Below are positions 44,489-52,977 of a stretch of DNA of 64,000 nt, one piece after another. The stretch lies in contig NZ_JAAQWN010000012.1 in assembly GCF_012985465.1 (NCBI RefSeq), positions 1-64,000 of the forward strand. The letters run 5' to 3'. The number at the start of each line of letters is the position of its first letter. Position 1 is the stretch's first letter. Under the pieces are notes generated by a model. It was not told where the DNA came from. It made no database searches and saw nothing but the letters and a program-made list of their open reading frames with translations. Origin of the DNA: Pseudomonas sp. WS 5079 (GTDB lineage Bacteria > Pseudomonadota > Gammaproteobacteria > Pseudomonadales > Pseudomonadaceae). Both the position numbers and the translations under genes were made by a program.

Positions 44489-44902
44489 TTAGTTTTGCGT
44501 ATGGCTCAAGTCGCGCATGCGCTGCAGGACTGCATTCAGGCCATTGCTGCGCGACGGCGACAGCTGGCGGGAGAGCCCCAGTTGGTTGAACCAGTCAGGC
44601 AAGTCGACTGCCTGTAACTCGGCCGCCGAGAGCCCATTGACCCGCGCCAGCAACAAGGCCACCAGCCCACGAATCATGCGCGCATCGCTGCTGGCGGCAA
44701 ACTGCCAATGGCCGTCCTGCAGTCGCCCTACCAGCCACACCAGGCTTTCACAGCCCTGCACCAGGTTGGCGTCGACCTTGCCTTCATCCGCCAACGCCGG
44801 CAGCCGTTCGCCCCATTGCATCAGCAGGCGGGCGCGTTGCTCCCAGCTGCCGACGGCCTGAAAGGCCAGCAGTGCGGCCTGCGCATCCACTGGCAGGCTC
44901 AT
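44489..44902 (-). CDS. csdE: SufE-family sulfur acceptor (CsdE)
   Basis: A 137-residue SufE-fold protein accepting persulfide from a cysteine desulfurase. The acceptor Cys is in NLVQGCESLVWLVG (~residue 51), as in SufE/CsdE. It overlaps csdA by four bases, so the pair is CsdA-CsdE and not part of a suf operon. Confidence 0.9.
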   Translation of the reverse strand: MSLPVDAQAALLAFQAVGSWEQRARLLMQWGERLPALADEGKVDANLVQGCESLVWLVGRLQDGHWQFAASSDARMIRGLVALLLARVNGLSAAELQAVDLPDWFNQLGLSRQLSPSRSNGLNAVLQRMRDLSHTQN

Positions 44903-46104
44903 CGCAGCATGTCCAGTGCCTGGTCCAGCGCTTCAAAAAAACGCTCCAGGTCATCGGAGTCGTTGTACAGCGCCAAAGAAACCCGGATCGCGCCAGATAA
45001 ATGCAGGCTCTTGAGCAGGGGCATTGCACAGTGATGGCCAGCGCGGACCGCGATGCCCTGCTCGGTCAGCAGGTGGGCGAGGTCGGCGTTGTGTACGCCG
45101 TCCACCACAAAGCTGGCCAGGGCCACCTGCGGCGCGCCCAGCAGGCGCACGCCATTGCGCGCCTGCAAGCCACGCAATAGGTAGTCATGCAGCGCCGCTT
45201 CGTGGGCGAGCACCGCCTGTTGATCCAGGGAGTTGAGGTAATCCAGGGTCGCCCCCAGGCCAATCACCCCGGCAATCGGCGGCGTGCCTGCTTCGAAACC
45301 CAGGGGCGCGGGGCGGAAGCTGGCGCTGTGGTAGTCGGCCTGTTGCACCATCTCGCCGCCAAACTGCCAGTGGCGCAGCCGATGCAGGGCTTCGGTGCGG
45401 CCATAAAGCACGCCGACGCCGTCCGGGCCGTAGAGCTTGTGGCTGGAAAACACATAGAAGTCACAGCCCAGGGCCTGCACGTCATGGCGCCCGTGGACGA
45501 TACCCTGGGCGCCGTCCACCACGGTCAAGGCGTCGTGTGCCTGGGCCAGTGCCAGCAACTGTGCGAGGGGCTGCCAGGCGCCCAGCACGTTGGACAGCTG
45601 GCTCACCGCCAGTAGCCGGGTGCGAGGCCCGATCAGCGCGGCGGCGGCTTGCAGGTCGATCAAGCCCTCGTCGTCGAGGGGCAGCACCACCAGCGTGAGT
45701 TCACGGCGTTTGGCCAACTGCTGCCAGGGCAACAGGTTGGCGTGATGTTCCAGGGCGCTGATGACAATTTCATCGCCCGGATTAAAGAGGTGCTCAAGGC
45801 CATAGGCCAGGAGGTTCAGCGCAGACGTCGCGCCGTGGGTAAAGATGATCTGCCCGCTGTCACCTGCGTTGAGCCATTGCGCCACTTTGCTGCGACTGTC
45901 CTCGAACGCCTGGGTCGCATGGGCGCCCGGCAAATGCTGGGCACGGTGCACATTGGCTGCGCCATTGGCGTAGTAATGGCCAAGGGCGTCCAACAGGGCT
46001 TGAGGTTTTTGCGTGGTGGCGGCGTTGTCCAGGTAGGTCTGGTCTTGCCGTTGCAAGGTAGCGATGGCCGGGAAATCGGCGCGCCAGGGCGAGGGCACAA
46101 GCAT
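44899..46104 (-). CDS. csdA: Cysteine desulfurase (CsdA/SufS-like)
   Basis: A 401-residue PLP enzyme. YLDNAATTQKP near the N-terminus, the PLP lysine in FSSHKLYGPDGVG (~220) and the catalytic Cys in RAGHHCAMPLL (~355) show the SufS/CsdA class II type. It delivers sulfur to CsdE and, with TcdA across the REP, likely supports ct6A formation. The ATG at 46104 is the conserved start. Confidence 0.93.
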   Translation of the reverse strand: MLVPSPWRADFPAIATLQRQDQTYLDNAATTQKPQALLDALGHYYANGAANVHRAQHLPGAHATQAFEDSRSKVAQWLNAGDSGQIIFTHGATSALNLLAYGLEHLFNPGDEIVISALEHHANLLPWQQLAKRRELTLVVLPLDDEGLIDLQAAAALIGPRTRLLAVSQLSNVLGAWQPLAQLLALAQAHDALTVVDGAQGIVHGRHDVQALGCDFYVFSSHKLYGPDGVGVLYGRTEALHRLRHWQFGGEMVQQADYHSASFRPAPLGFEAGTPPIAGVIGLGATLDYLNSLDQQAVLAHEAALHDYLLRGLQARNGVRLLGAPQVALASFVVDGVHNADLAHLLTEQGIAVRAGHHCAMPLLKSLHLSGAIRVSLALYNDSDDLERFFEALDQALDMLR

Positions 46105-46125
46105 GGGATTGAAGACTCATATGAA

Positions 46126-46151
46126 CCGGCCGTGCTGCAAGGCACGGCCGG
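46126..46151. repeat. Hairpin between dapD and csdA
   Basis: CCGGCCGTGC-tgcaag-GCACGGCCGG: a perfect 10-bp stem in the 70-nt gap. It lacks a T-run, so it is a structured region rather than a clear terminator. Confidence 0.5.
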
Positions 46152-46174
46152 CTCCGGTGGCATCGAGTCGCTGC

Positions 46175-47209
46175 TTAGTTGTGAGCGTGCAGCGCTGCGT
46201 TCAGTTCGATGGCCGACTTGTGGGTTTTGCACTCCACGGCACCGGTCTCGGAGTTACGGCGGAACAGCAGGTCCGGCTGGCCAGCCAATTCACGGGCCTT
46301 GACCACCTTGACCAGTTGGTTCTGCTCATCGAGCAGCGCCACTTTAGTGCCGGCAGTCACGTACAAGCCCGATTCCACGGTGTTGCGGTCGCCCAATGGG
46401 ATACCGATACCGGCGTTGGCGCCGATCAGACAGCCTTCGCCGACCTTGATCACGATGTTGCCGCCGCCCGACAGGGTGCCCATGGTGGAGCAACCGCCGC
46501 CCAGGTCCGAACCCTTGCCGACGAATACGCCAGCCGATACACGGCCTTCGATCATGCCCGGGCCTTCGGTGCCTGCGTTGAAGTTGATGAAGCCTTCATG
46601 CATCACGGTGGTGCCTTCGCCCACATAGGCGCCCAGGCGCAGACGCGCGGCATCGGCGATCCGCACACCGGCGGGGACCACGTAGTCGGTCATTTTCGGG
46701 AATTTGTCCACCGAGAACACTTCCAGCAGCTCGCCACGCAGGCGTGCTTCCAGCTGGCGTTCGGCCAGTTCGCCGATGTCGATCGCACCCTGGCTGGTCC
46801 AGGCTACGTTCGGCAGTTGCGGGAACACACCGGCCAGGCTCAGGCCATGGGGCTTGACCAGGCGATGGGACAGCAGGTGCAGCTTGAGGTAGGCCTCTGG
46901 CGTGGAGGTCAGTGCGGCGTCTTCAGCCAACAGCGTGGCGACCAGCGGCTTGTGGCTTTCGGCCAGGCGGGTCAGCAGGGCGGCCTGGGTGGCATCTACA
47001 TTTTTCAGTGCGTCAGCCAGTTGCGAGGCTTGGGCAATGGTGAAGGTGATCGCCCGGTTGCCTTCGGTGTAGCCAAGGATCGGCGCGATGGCGGCGACGA
47101 TTTCGGCCGAAGGGTTGAGCAATGGCTGCGCGTAAAACACTTCCAGCCAAGCACCTTGGCGGTTCTGGGTGCCGACGCCGAAGCCCAGGCTGAACAGGGA
47201 ATTGGACAT
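46175..47209 (-). CDS. dapD: Tetrahydrodipicolinate N-succinyltransferase
   Basis: A 344-residue acyltransferase with C-terminal left-handed beta-helix hexapeptide repeats (GAYVGEGTTVMHEGFINFNA, GNIVIKVGEGCLIGANAGIG). It is the long Pseudomonas/actinobacterial type of DapD. It adds succinyl from succinyl-CoA to tetrahydrodipicolinate in lysine and DAP synthesis. Followed by csdA. Confidence 0.93.
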   Translation of the reverse strand: MSNSLFSLGFGVGTQNRQGAWLEVFYAQPLLNPSAEIVAAIAPILGYTEGNRAITFTIAQASQLADALKNVDATQAALLTRLAESHKPLVATLLAEDAALTSTPEAYLKLHLLSHRLVKPHGLSLAGVFPQLPNVAWTSQGAIDIGELAERQLEARLRGELLEVFSVDKFPKMTDYVVPAGVRIADAARLRLGAYVGEGTTVMHEGFINFNAGTEGPGMIEGRVSAGVFVGKGSDLGGGCSTMGTLSGGGNIVIKVGEGCLIGANAGIGIPLGDRNTVESGLYVTAGTKVALLDEQNQLVKVVKARELAGQPDLLFRRNSETGAVECKTHKSAIELNAALHAHN

Positions 47210-47241
47210 GCTGTTACCTCTACAAAAATGAAGTGGCTGGC

Positions 47242-47604
47242 CTACTTGAGGGCCGCCGAATAACTTTCTGGCTTGAAGCCAATCAGGGTTCTGTCACCGA
47301 GATCGAGCACTGGACGCTTGATCATCGAGGGTTGTGCGAGCATCAGTTCAATGGCTTTCGCCTGGTCGAGATCGGCTTTGCGTTCGTCTTCGAGTTTGCG
47401 AAAGGTCGTGCCTGCACGGTTCAAAACCACCTGCCAACCGTGCTCGTTGCACCATTGGGTCAAGTGTTCGCGGTCGATACCGGCCGTCTTGTAGTCATGA
47501 AACTCATAGCTGATGGCATTTTCATCGAGCCAGGTACGAGCCTTTTTCATGGTGTCGCAGGCTTTGATGCCGAAAATCTGTAACTGATTGTTTTTATTGG
47601 GCAT
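47242..47604 (-). CDS. ArsC/Spx-family protein (YffB-like)
   Basis: A 120-residue ArsC-fold protein: GIKACDTMKKARTWL carries the single N-terminal Cys of the family (~15), and SMIKRPVLDLGDRTLIGF (~90) is the conserved C-terminal block. YffB-type proteins are probable glutathione-dependent thiol reductases, not arsenate reductases. It lies 32 nt upstream of dapD, in the same direction. Confidence 0.88.
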   Translation of the reverse strand: MPNKNNQLQIFGIKACDTMKKARTWLDENAISYEFHDYKTAGIDREHLTQWCNEHGWQVVLNRAGTTFRKLEDERKADLDQAKAIELMLAQPSMIKRPVLDLGDRTLIGFKPESYSAALK

Positions 47605-47708
47605 ATTTCATTCCTAAAAATCTCCCCAATAGGGTCGCAAAAATTCAGCCAAGGATTATGCCACGTAGAGCCACTGCGCGCAGGCTACCTGGTCCAAAGG
47701 TGGGCAGG

Positions 47709-48011
47709 TCATGCGTGGGCTGCTTGATCCTCTGGAACCAGGCGGATTTCCACGCGTTGCCCCAGGGCCCTGGCAGCGCTGGCCAAAGTGGCGAGGGTCA
47801 TACCCGAGTCATTTTGATCAAGGGCACGGTCCACGGCGGTTCTGCTGGTGTGCATCCGCTCTGCCAGCGCTTTTTTGCTGACTCGTTGGTGCTTCATCGC
47901 CTGCGCGATCTGCCAGGCGATGACACGCTTGAGGGCCGCCGCGCAGACTTCTTCGCCGAGCCCTTGCTCGGCGAGGAAATCATCGAAGTCAGAACCGATA
48001 TGCTTGTTCAT
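47709..48011 (-). CDS. HTH antitoxin of a HigBA-type pair
   Basis: A 100-residue XRE-type HTH protein (KKALAERMHTSRTAVDRALD at ~45-64) with the conserved GMTLATLASAARALGQRVEI tail typical of HigA-like antitoxins. It lies 10 nt after the toxin gene in the toxin-first order of higBA. It probably represses its own operon and neutralises the toxin. Confidence 0.85.
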   Translation of the reverse strand: MNKHIGSDFDDFLAEQGLGEEVCAAALKRVIAWQIAQAMKHQRVSKKALAERMHTSRTAVDRALDQNDSGMTLATLASAARALGQRVEIRLVPEDQAAHA

Positions 48012-48021
48012 GTGTGGTACC

Positions 48022-48363
48022 TCATAACCTTGCCTTACGCTGCTTGGCGGTTGCCATGTCGTACGCCGGTGTCTTTTGGCTTTTCTTGATGAAACCGTGG
48101 AGTAGCACCATGTTGCTGCCGATCACCGTGAAGATAATGCGGGCGATGGTGCCCTCCAGTTCAACCCTGACCTCCCATAGCCCTGAATCGAGCTTTCGCA
48201 CTACGGGCATGCCGATTGGCCATCCCAGTTGCACGGTTTTTATTTCTATCCCAATGATTCGCCGGTGTTCACGGGGCAGATCTATCAGCCATTCACGTAC
48301 CGGCTCGTTACCTGCGTCAGTGCGAAAAAAGCTCACATGTAAAGTGAGTGAGTTTTTACTCAT
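48022..48363 (-). CDS. RelE/ParE-superfamily toxin (HigB-like)
   Basis: A 113-residue protein of the phage-derived Gp49/HigB family: NEPVREWLIDLPREHRRIIG near the N-terminus, VVRKLDSGLWEVRVELEGTI in the middle and ARIIFTVIGSNMVLLHGFIK toward the end are typical. Such toxins are ribosome-dependent mRNA interferases. The partner antitoxin follows; there is no mobile element next to it. Confidence 0.87.
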   Translation of the reverse strand: MSKNSLTLHVSFFRTDAGNEPVREWLIDLPREHRRIIGIEIKTVQLGWPIGMPVVRKLDSGLWEVRVELEGTIARIIFTVIGSNMVLLHGFIKKSQKTPAYDMATAKQRKARL

Positions 48364-48555
48364 GTGCTGGAGTGTACCTAAAATGGTGCATTTTTCAATG
48401 TGTCGCTCTGCGGTCCGCTATCCATTGGTCTAGGCCCTGGCTGCGACTTATGTGCAACGGTCATCCAGCAGCATAGGCAGCTAATATGGCACTTCAAAGG
48501 CGCGTTGTTGCCTCAAGTGTGTCATTGCAAGTCGATTGTCCAGGAACCCCGCTTT

Positions 48556-50196
48556 ATGCAAACCGCCTACACCGTTCTTATCCTGCTGATGCTGGTCAGC
48601 GTTTCGCGTCTGGTCGGGCGTGTTATCCCATTGCCGTTGCCCTTGGTGCAGATTGCCGCTGGTGCCTTGCTGGCGTGGCCAACCCTGGGACTGCACGTGG
48701 CACTGGACCCGGAGTTGTTTCTTTTCCTGTTCCTGCCGCCGCTGCTGTTCTCCGACGGCTGGCGCATGCCCAAGCGTGAATTGTGGCGCCTGCGCGGGCC
48801 GATCCTGACGTTGGCGGTGGGGCTGGTGCTGTTTACCGTGGTGGGCGCCGGTTACTTTATCCATTGGTTGCTGCCGAGTATTCCGCTGCCGGTGGCCTTC
48901 GCCCTGGCGGCCGTTTTATCGCCGACAGACGCGGTGGCGGTGTCGGCAATTTCCCAGAACCGCCTGCCCACGCCCTTGATGCATATGCTCCAGGGCGAAG
49001 CCCTGATGAACGATGCGTCGGGCCTGGTGACCTTCAAGTTCGCCCTGGTGGCGGCGTTGACCGGAGTGTTTTCCCTGACCGATGCCAGCCTTACGTTTGT
49101 GCTGGTGGCGCTCGGTGGCCTGGCCATCGGTGTGGCCCTGAGCTGGCTGGTGGGGCGCTTGCGGGCCTGGATGATTGCCCGGGGTTGGGATGACCCGGCG
49201 ACCCACGTGGTGTTTATGTTGCTGCTGCCGTTTGCCGCCTATGTGCTGGCTGAGCGCCTGGGGGCGTCGGGGATTTTGTCGGCGGTGGCGGCGGGCATGA
49301 TGCAGAGCTGGCTCGACCTGCTGCCACGCCAGACCAGTACGCGCTTGCTCAATCGCAGTGTCTGGTCACTGCTGGAGTTTGCCTTCAACGGGCTGATCTT
49401 CCTGCTGCTGGGCCTGCAATTGCCCGACATCATCAAGGCGGTGACCAGCCACGAGAGCATGCTGTGGCCGACCTTGTTCTATCGCTGCCTGGACGTGATC
49501 GCGATCTTCCTGGTGCTGCTGGTGCTGCGGTTTATCTGGGTGCAGAGCATCTGGCGCCTGTCCGGCCTTCTACGCCGCCTGCGCGGCAAAAGCGAGCTGA
49601 CCCTGGTGCCAACGGCCCGATCCTGCTGGCTATTGACCGTCGGCGGGGTGCGCGGGGCGGTGACCCTGGCCGGTGTGATGTCGGTGCCGTTGCTGTTCGC
49701 CCCCGGCCAGGCATTTCCAGAGCGCGACCTGCTGATTTTCATTGCCGCCGGGGTCATCCTGTTGTCGTTGGTGGCCGCCTGTATTGCCTTGCCCCTGTTG
49801 CTGCGGGGCATCGAGAAGAGTCCGGATGACAAGCGCCGCGGCGAGGTGCGCGATGCCTGGAGGAAAACCGCCGAGGCCGCGATTCATGCCCTTGAGGTGG
49901 AGGAGGCGGCAGAGGCGCCCCTGGACGCGGCCCAGGCTGCGCTGGCAGCGGAGCTCAAGGCGCGGATCATGTCGGAATATCGCCATCAACTGGAGGTGTT
50001 CAATGACTCGGCCGAAGCCCAGGCGCTGGCGCTGCAGATGGATCAACTGGAGCGCAAGCTGCGGCTAAAGGCCCTGCGCGCGCAACGCCTGGAATTGTAT
50101 AGCCTGAGCCGTCACCACCAGATTGGTGATGACGTGCTGCGCGAAGTGCTGGCGGACCTGGATATGAGCGAAGCCAACCTGGGCACGCAGAAGTAG
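48556..50196 (+). CDS. CPA1-family Na+/H+ antiporter
   Basis: A 546-residue membrane protein: ~12 TMs over residues 1-420, then a cytosolic helical tail. Motifs LPPLLFSDGW, LSPTDAVAVSAI (TM5), LMNDASGLVTF and GGVRGAVTLAGV are CPA1 signatures. ATG 48556 (AGGA 9 nt upstream) gives the first TM; the frame open to 48400 adds no membrane features. Likely exchanges Na+ or K+ for H+ in pH homeostasis. Confidence 0.92.
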   Translation: MQTAYTVLILLMLVSVSRLVGRVIPLPLPLVQIAAGALLAWPTLGLHVALDPELFLFLFLPPLLFSDGWRMPKRELWRLRGPILTLAVGLVLFTVVGAGYFIHWLLPSIPLPVAFALAAVLSPTDAVAVSAISQNRLPTPLMHMLQGEALMNDASGLVTFKFALVAALTGVFSLTDASLTFVLVALGGLAIGVALSWLVGRLRAWMIARGWDDPATHVVFMLLLPFAAYVLAERLGASGILSAVAAGMMQSWLDLLPRQTSTRLLNRSVWSLLEFAFNGLIFLLLGLQLPDIIKAVTSHESMLWPTLFYRCLDVIAIFLVLLVLRFIWVQSIWRLSGLLRRLRGKSELTLVPTARSCWLLTVGGVRGAVTLAGVMSVPLLFAPGQAFPERDLLIFIAAGVILLSLVAACIALPLLLRGIEKSPDDKRRGEVRDAWRKTAEAAIHALEVEEAAEAPLDAAQAALAAELKARIMSEYRHQLEVFNDSAEAQALALQMDQLERKLRLKALRAQRLELYSLSRHHQIGDDVLREVLADLDMSEANLGTQK

Positions 50197-50211
50197 GCCT
50201 GTGCGGTGCCG

Positions 50212-50931
50212 TCAGCTCACCCCGGGGATATTCGGCCGGTATAGCCTCCTGATGGCCTCCTGGTCACCCGGCGACAGAAAGAAGTTTTCCGAGGTGCCAT
50301 GCCCCTTGCGGCTCAAGTGTGCGGGAAAGGGGTAATGCATCACAGACTGTGGATCGTAGGCTGTGCTCTGCACGTCGGGACCTGTGAGTGGGTCGAGTAT
50401 TTGTTCCTGGACCAGTTCTGCGGGGAAACGCTCACTGACGAAATAGTCACGCACCGCCTGCTCGTCCCAATCCAAGGTGCTTTGCGGGTGCTGGTGTTCA
50501 TGCAGTAAGCCCAGGGCATGGCCGAATTCGTGCAAGGCATGAGTGCGTAACTGCTTGGAGTTATCGGTTCGGTCCAGGTGCAGGGTGGGCTGGTCTTCAT
50601 CGACCAGCAAGGCGTCGGTACCGATGACCGACCAACTGCCGGTAAAACCCTCGTCGTCGGAGACACGAATATCGCCGCGTTTGCCCTCGACGATTTCAAA
50701 CTGCAGGCCGGGCGTGTGATGGGCCCACTCCTTGAGTGCATCGATGACCAGGGCTTGGCTTTTCTTGTTTGCCAGGTCCAGGCTCACCGTGATAACGCCG
50801 GGCGACCAGCGTTTTGAGCTGTCTGCGACACCTCTTTTGTTGCGTGCTGTACGGTCGGCCGGCGAGTTTTCGCTGGAGGGTGCGAATTGTTGGATAGGGA
50901 CGTTGGGGAATAACGGGGTTACTTGGCTCAT
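50212..50931 (-). CDS. Metzincin metalloprotease (astacin/matrixin-like), candidate effector
   Basis: A 239-residue zinc protease. The extended zinc motif HEFGHALGLLHEHQHP gives ligands His134, His138 and His144, with the catalytic Glu135. The Met-turn SVMHY (196-200) follows, as in astacins and related metzincins. There is no Sec signal peptide or propeptide; the N-terminus (MSQVTPLFPNVPIQQFAPSS) is Ser/Gln/Pro-rich, with no acidic residue in the first 12 and Val at position 4, as in type III effectors. It is the second gene of a two-gene operon behind an hrp-like box. A cytoplasmic protease of this type is otherwise unexplained. Confidence 0.8.
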   Translation of the reverse strand: MSQVTPLFPNVPIQQFAPSSENSPADRTARNKRGVADSSKRWSPGVITVSLDLANKKSQALVIDALKEWAHHTPGLQFEIVEGKRGDIRVSDDEGFTGSWSVIGTDALLVDEDQPTLHLDRTDNSKQLRTHALHEFGHALGLLHEHQHPQSTLDWDEQAVRDYFVSERFPAELVQEQILDPLTGPDVQSTAYDPQSVMHYPFPAHLSRKGHGTSENFFLSPGDQEAIRRLYRPNIPGVS

Positions 50932-50989
50932 GGACTCTACTCATGGGGCGGTTGTCAGATAGTGATGAGATGAAAAGGGCTTCAAGCAC

Positions 50990-51439
50990 CTACTCCGATT
51001 GTTCTTGCGGCGCCGACGATTGCGGGGCGGCAAGGGCCCATTCGTAAGTTGAGAACGAACCACGTTGGTCAGTGATGAGGAGTATCTGGCGCAAGGAACT
51101 ATTTTTGGACGGGAAGAGGCTGTCTGCCAGATACTTTTCGCTGGATGAAAGTTCGTAGTGTTCGCTGTTGGTTATTCCGTCCGCCATATGTTTTGCGGGG
51201 AGATGGTCGTGCGTGACGGAGTTCTTATCGTAGGGCGTTAGTTTGATTGAGTTGCTGGCGCTTAACTTTGTAAAAAGCTCATTTTTTCCAAAGTTATTAA
51301 GCTCGATAATAATAGGGGCGGGGTCGTACTTTAACGGGCTGTCGGGATGGGTTGTTGTTATTGAAGAATTGCTTGGGGCGGTATCGTTTGTGCTCAGGCT
51401 AGGAAGTGGGAAAGGGGTTGAACTTGGGTTTGCGATCAT
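50990..51439 (-). CDS. Ser/Thr/Pro-rich hypothetical protein of the metzincin operon
   Basis: A 149-residue protein; ATG 51439 has GGAG 7 nt upstream. The N-terminal ~35 residues (MIANPSSTPFPLPSLSTNDT...) have 8 Ser in 50 and no acidic residue in the first 12. The rest (LLITDQRGSFSTYEWALAAP near the end) matches no family I know. It precedes the protease gene by 58 nt and may be its chaperone, inhibitor or a second effector. Local GC is low: about 46% by hand count over 51061-51360. Confidence 0.6.
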   Translation of the reverse strand: MIANPSSTPFPLPSLSTNDTAPSNSSITTTHPDSPLKYDPAPIIIELNNFGKNELFTKLSASNSIKLTPYDKNSVTHDHLPAKHMADGITNSEHYELSSSEKYLADSLFPSKNSSLRQILLITDQRGSFSTYEWALAAPQSSAPQEQSE

Positions 51440-51499
51440 AGGCACTCCGGCGCCAACGTAAGAAAGGCGAAGGCTCTTTGTAAAGTTTGTTGCCTCTAC

Positions 51500-51527
51500 A
51501 AAGTGGGAATTTAGCCGGAGTAGTTCC
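51500..51527 (-). promoter_or_regulatory. HrpL/RspL-type (hrp box) promoter, minus strand
   Basis: Minus strand: GGAACT (51527-51522), 15-nt spacer, CCACTTT (51506-51500). The last base departs from CCACNNA. It ends about 60 nt before the ATG of the two-gene metzincin operon, a spacing similar to the box at 16973-17000. Confidence 0.55.
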
Positions 51528-51631
51528 GCAGTAATTATTTCTGCGTATGAGTCGAGGTGGGCCTGGAGTGCAACTAATTACCAAAGGTGGGCGAATGTTG
51601 GCCGCCCCCGAGGTGGGAGCGGCCCCGTGTT

Positions 51632-52831
51632 TCAACGACGGCGCTGGATAAAGTCGCGAATTCGTTCGGCCGCCTCGACGCATTCGGCCAACGGCGCAAC
51701 CAAGGCCAGACGCACCCGTCCAGCTCCTGGATTGAAACCCTCCACTTCCCGCGACAGGTACGAGCCCGGCACCACGGTCACATGTTCCTCCACGAACAGG
51801 TCGCGGCAGAACGCGGCATCATCGCCCTCAACGTTGGGCCACAGGTAGAAGCCCCCGTCCGGGTTCTGTACGTCCAGTACCGGTTTGAGGATCGCCAGCA
51901 CGGCGTCGAATTTCTGCCGGTACAGGTCGCGATTGGCCTGTACATGGGCTTCGTCCTGCCACGCGGCGATGCTCGCCAGTTGGGTTTGCACCGGCATCGC
52001 GCAGCCGTGGTAGGTGCGGTACAGCAGGAAGGCCTTGAGGATCTCGGCATCCCCGGCCACAAACCCGGAACGCAGGCCCGGCAAGTTGGAACGCTTGGAC
52101 AGGCTGTGGAACACCACGCAGCGCTTGAAGTCCTGGCGACCCAGTTCGACACAGGCGCTGAGCAGGCCCGGTGGCGGGGTTTGCTCGTCGAAGTACAGCT
52201 CGCTGTAGCACTCGTCGGCGGCGATCACGAAGTCGTATTGGTCGGCCAGGGCAATCAGTTTTTTCAGGGTGTCGACCGGGATCAGTGCGCCGGTCGGGTT
52301 GCCGGGAGAGCACAGGAACAGGATCTGGCAACGCTTCCAGATGTCAGGCGAGACCGCATCGAAATCCGGGTTGAAGCCGTTTTCATCCAGGCACGGCAAG
52401 TAATGCGGCTTGGCCCCGGCGAGGAACGCTGCGCCTTCGTAGATCTGGTAGAACGGGTTCGGGCTGACCACCAGGGCATCGTCGCCGCGGTTGACCACGG
52501 TCTGGGTGAAGGCGAACAGCGCTTCACGAGTGCCATTGACCGGCAGGATATTGCGCGCCGGGTCGAGCCAGCCCTTGGGCACGTTGAAGCGCCGTTCGCA
52601 CCACGTGCCAATCGCCTCGCGCAAGGCGGGGATGCCCAGGGTGGTGGGGTACACCGCCATCTGGTCAAGGTTGTTGGCCAGGGCCTGGGCGACGAAATCC
52701 GGGGATTTGTGCTTGGGTTCGCCGATGGACAGGGCAATCGGGCGTTTGTCCGGGTTCGGCGTGACGCTGCCCAGCAGGGCTCGCAGTTTCTCGAACGGGT
52801 AGGGCTGCAGTTGGTTCAGGGCGTTGTTCAT
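51632..52831 (-). CDS. dapC: Succinyldiaminopimelate transaminase
   Basis: A 399-residue class I/II PLP aminotransferase. The PLP lysine is in VFHSLSKRSNLPGLRSGF (~230), with CSPGNPTG (~165) and ADECYSELYF (~195) for cofactor binding. It transfers an amino group from glutamate to form N-succinyl-LL-DAP, between DapD and DapE in the pathway. ATG 52831 gives the conserved MNNALNQLQPYPFEKLRALL. Upstream is a REP doublet, then glnD. Confidence 0.93.
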   Translation of the reverse strand: MNNALNQLQPYPFEKLRALLGSVTPNPDKRPIALSIGEPKHKSPDFVAQALANNLDQMAVYPTTLGIPALREAIGTWCERRFNVPKGWLDPARNILPVNGTREALFAFTQTVVNRGDDALVVSPNPFYQIYEGAAFLAGAKPHYLPCLDENGFNPDFDAVSPDIWKRCQILFLCSPGNPTGALIPVDTLKKLIALADQYDFVIAADECYSELYFDEQTPPPGLLSACVELGRQDFKRCVVFHSLSKRSNLPGLRSGFVAGDAEILKAFLLYRTYHGCAMPVQTQLASIAAWQDEAHVQANRDLYRQKFDAVLAILKPVLDVQNPDGGFYLWPNVEGDDAAFCRDLFVEEHVTVVPGSYLSREVEGFNPGAGRVRLALVAPLAECVEAAERIRDFIQRRR

Positions 52832-52857
52832 CGGGGCCTCTATCGTTGAGCACGGCC

Positions 52858-52945
52858 CTGTGGGAGCTGGCTTGCCTGCGATAGCATCGCCTCGGTGTAC
52901 CAGATACACCGCGCCGCCCGCATCGCAGGCAAGCCAGCTCCTACA
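52858..52945. repeat. REP doublet (REPIN)
   Basis: Left arm CTGTGGGAGCTGGCTTGCCT, right arm ATCGCAGGCAAGCCAGCTCC plus TACA. It lies between glnD and dapC. Confidence 0.9.
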
Positions 52946-52977
52946 AGGTCCGCACCCCCAGGGAAATTAAATTCAAC

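Noticed and set aside
47242..47604. Arsenate reductase
   Set aside because: The ArsC-fold protein has the YffB/Spx-like pattern and no ars genes nearby, so detoxification is not supported.
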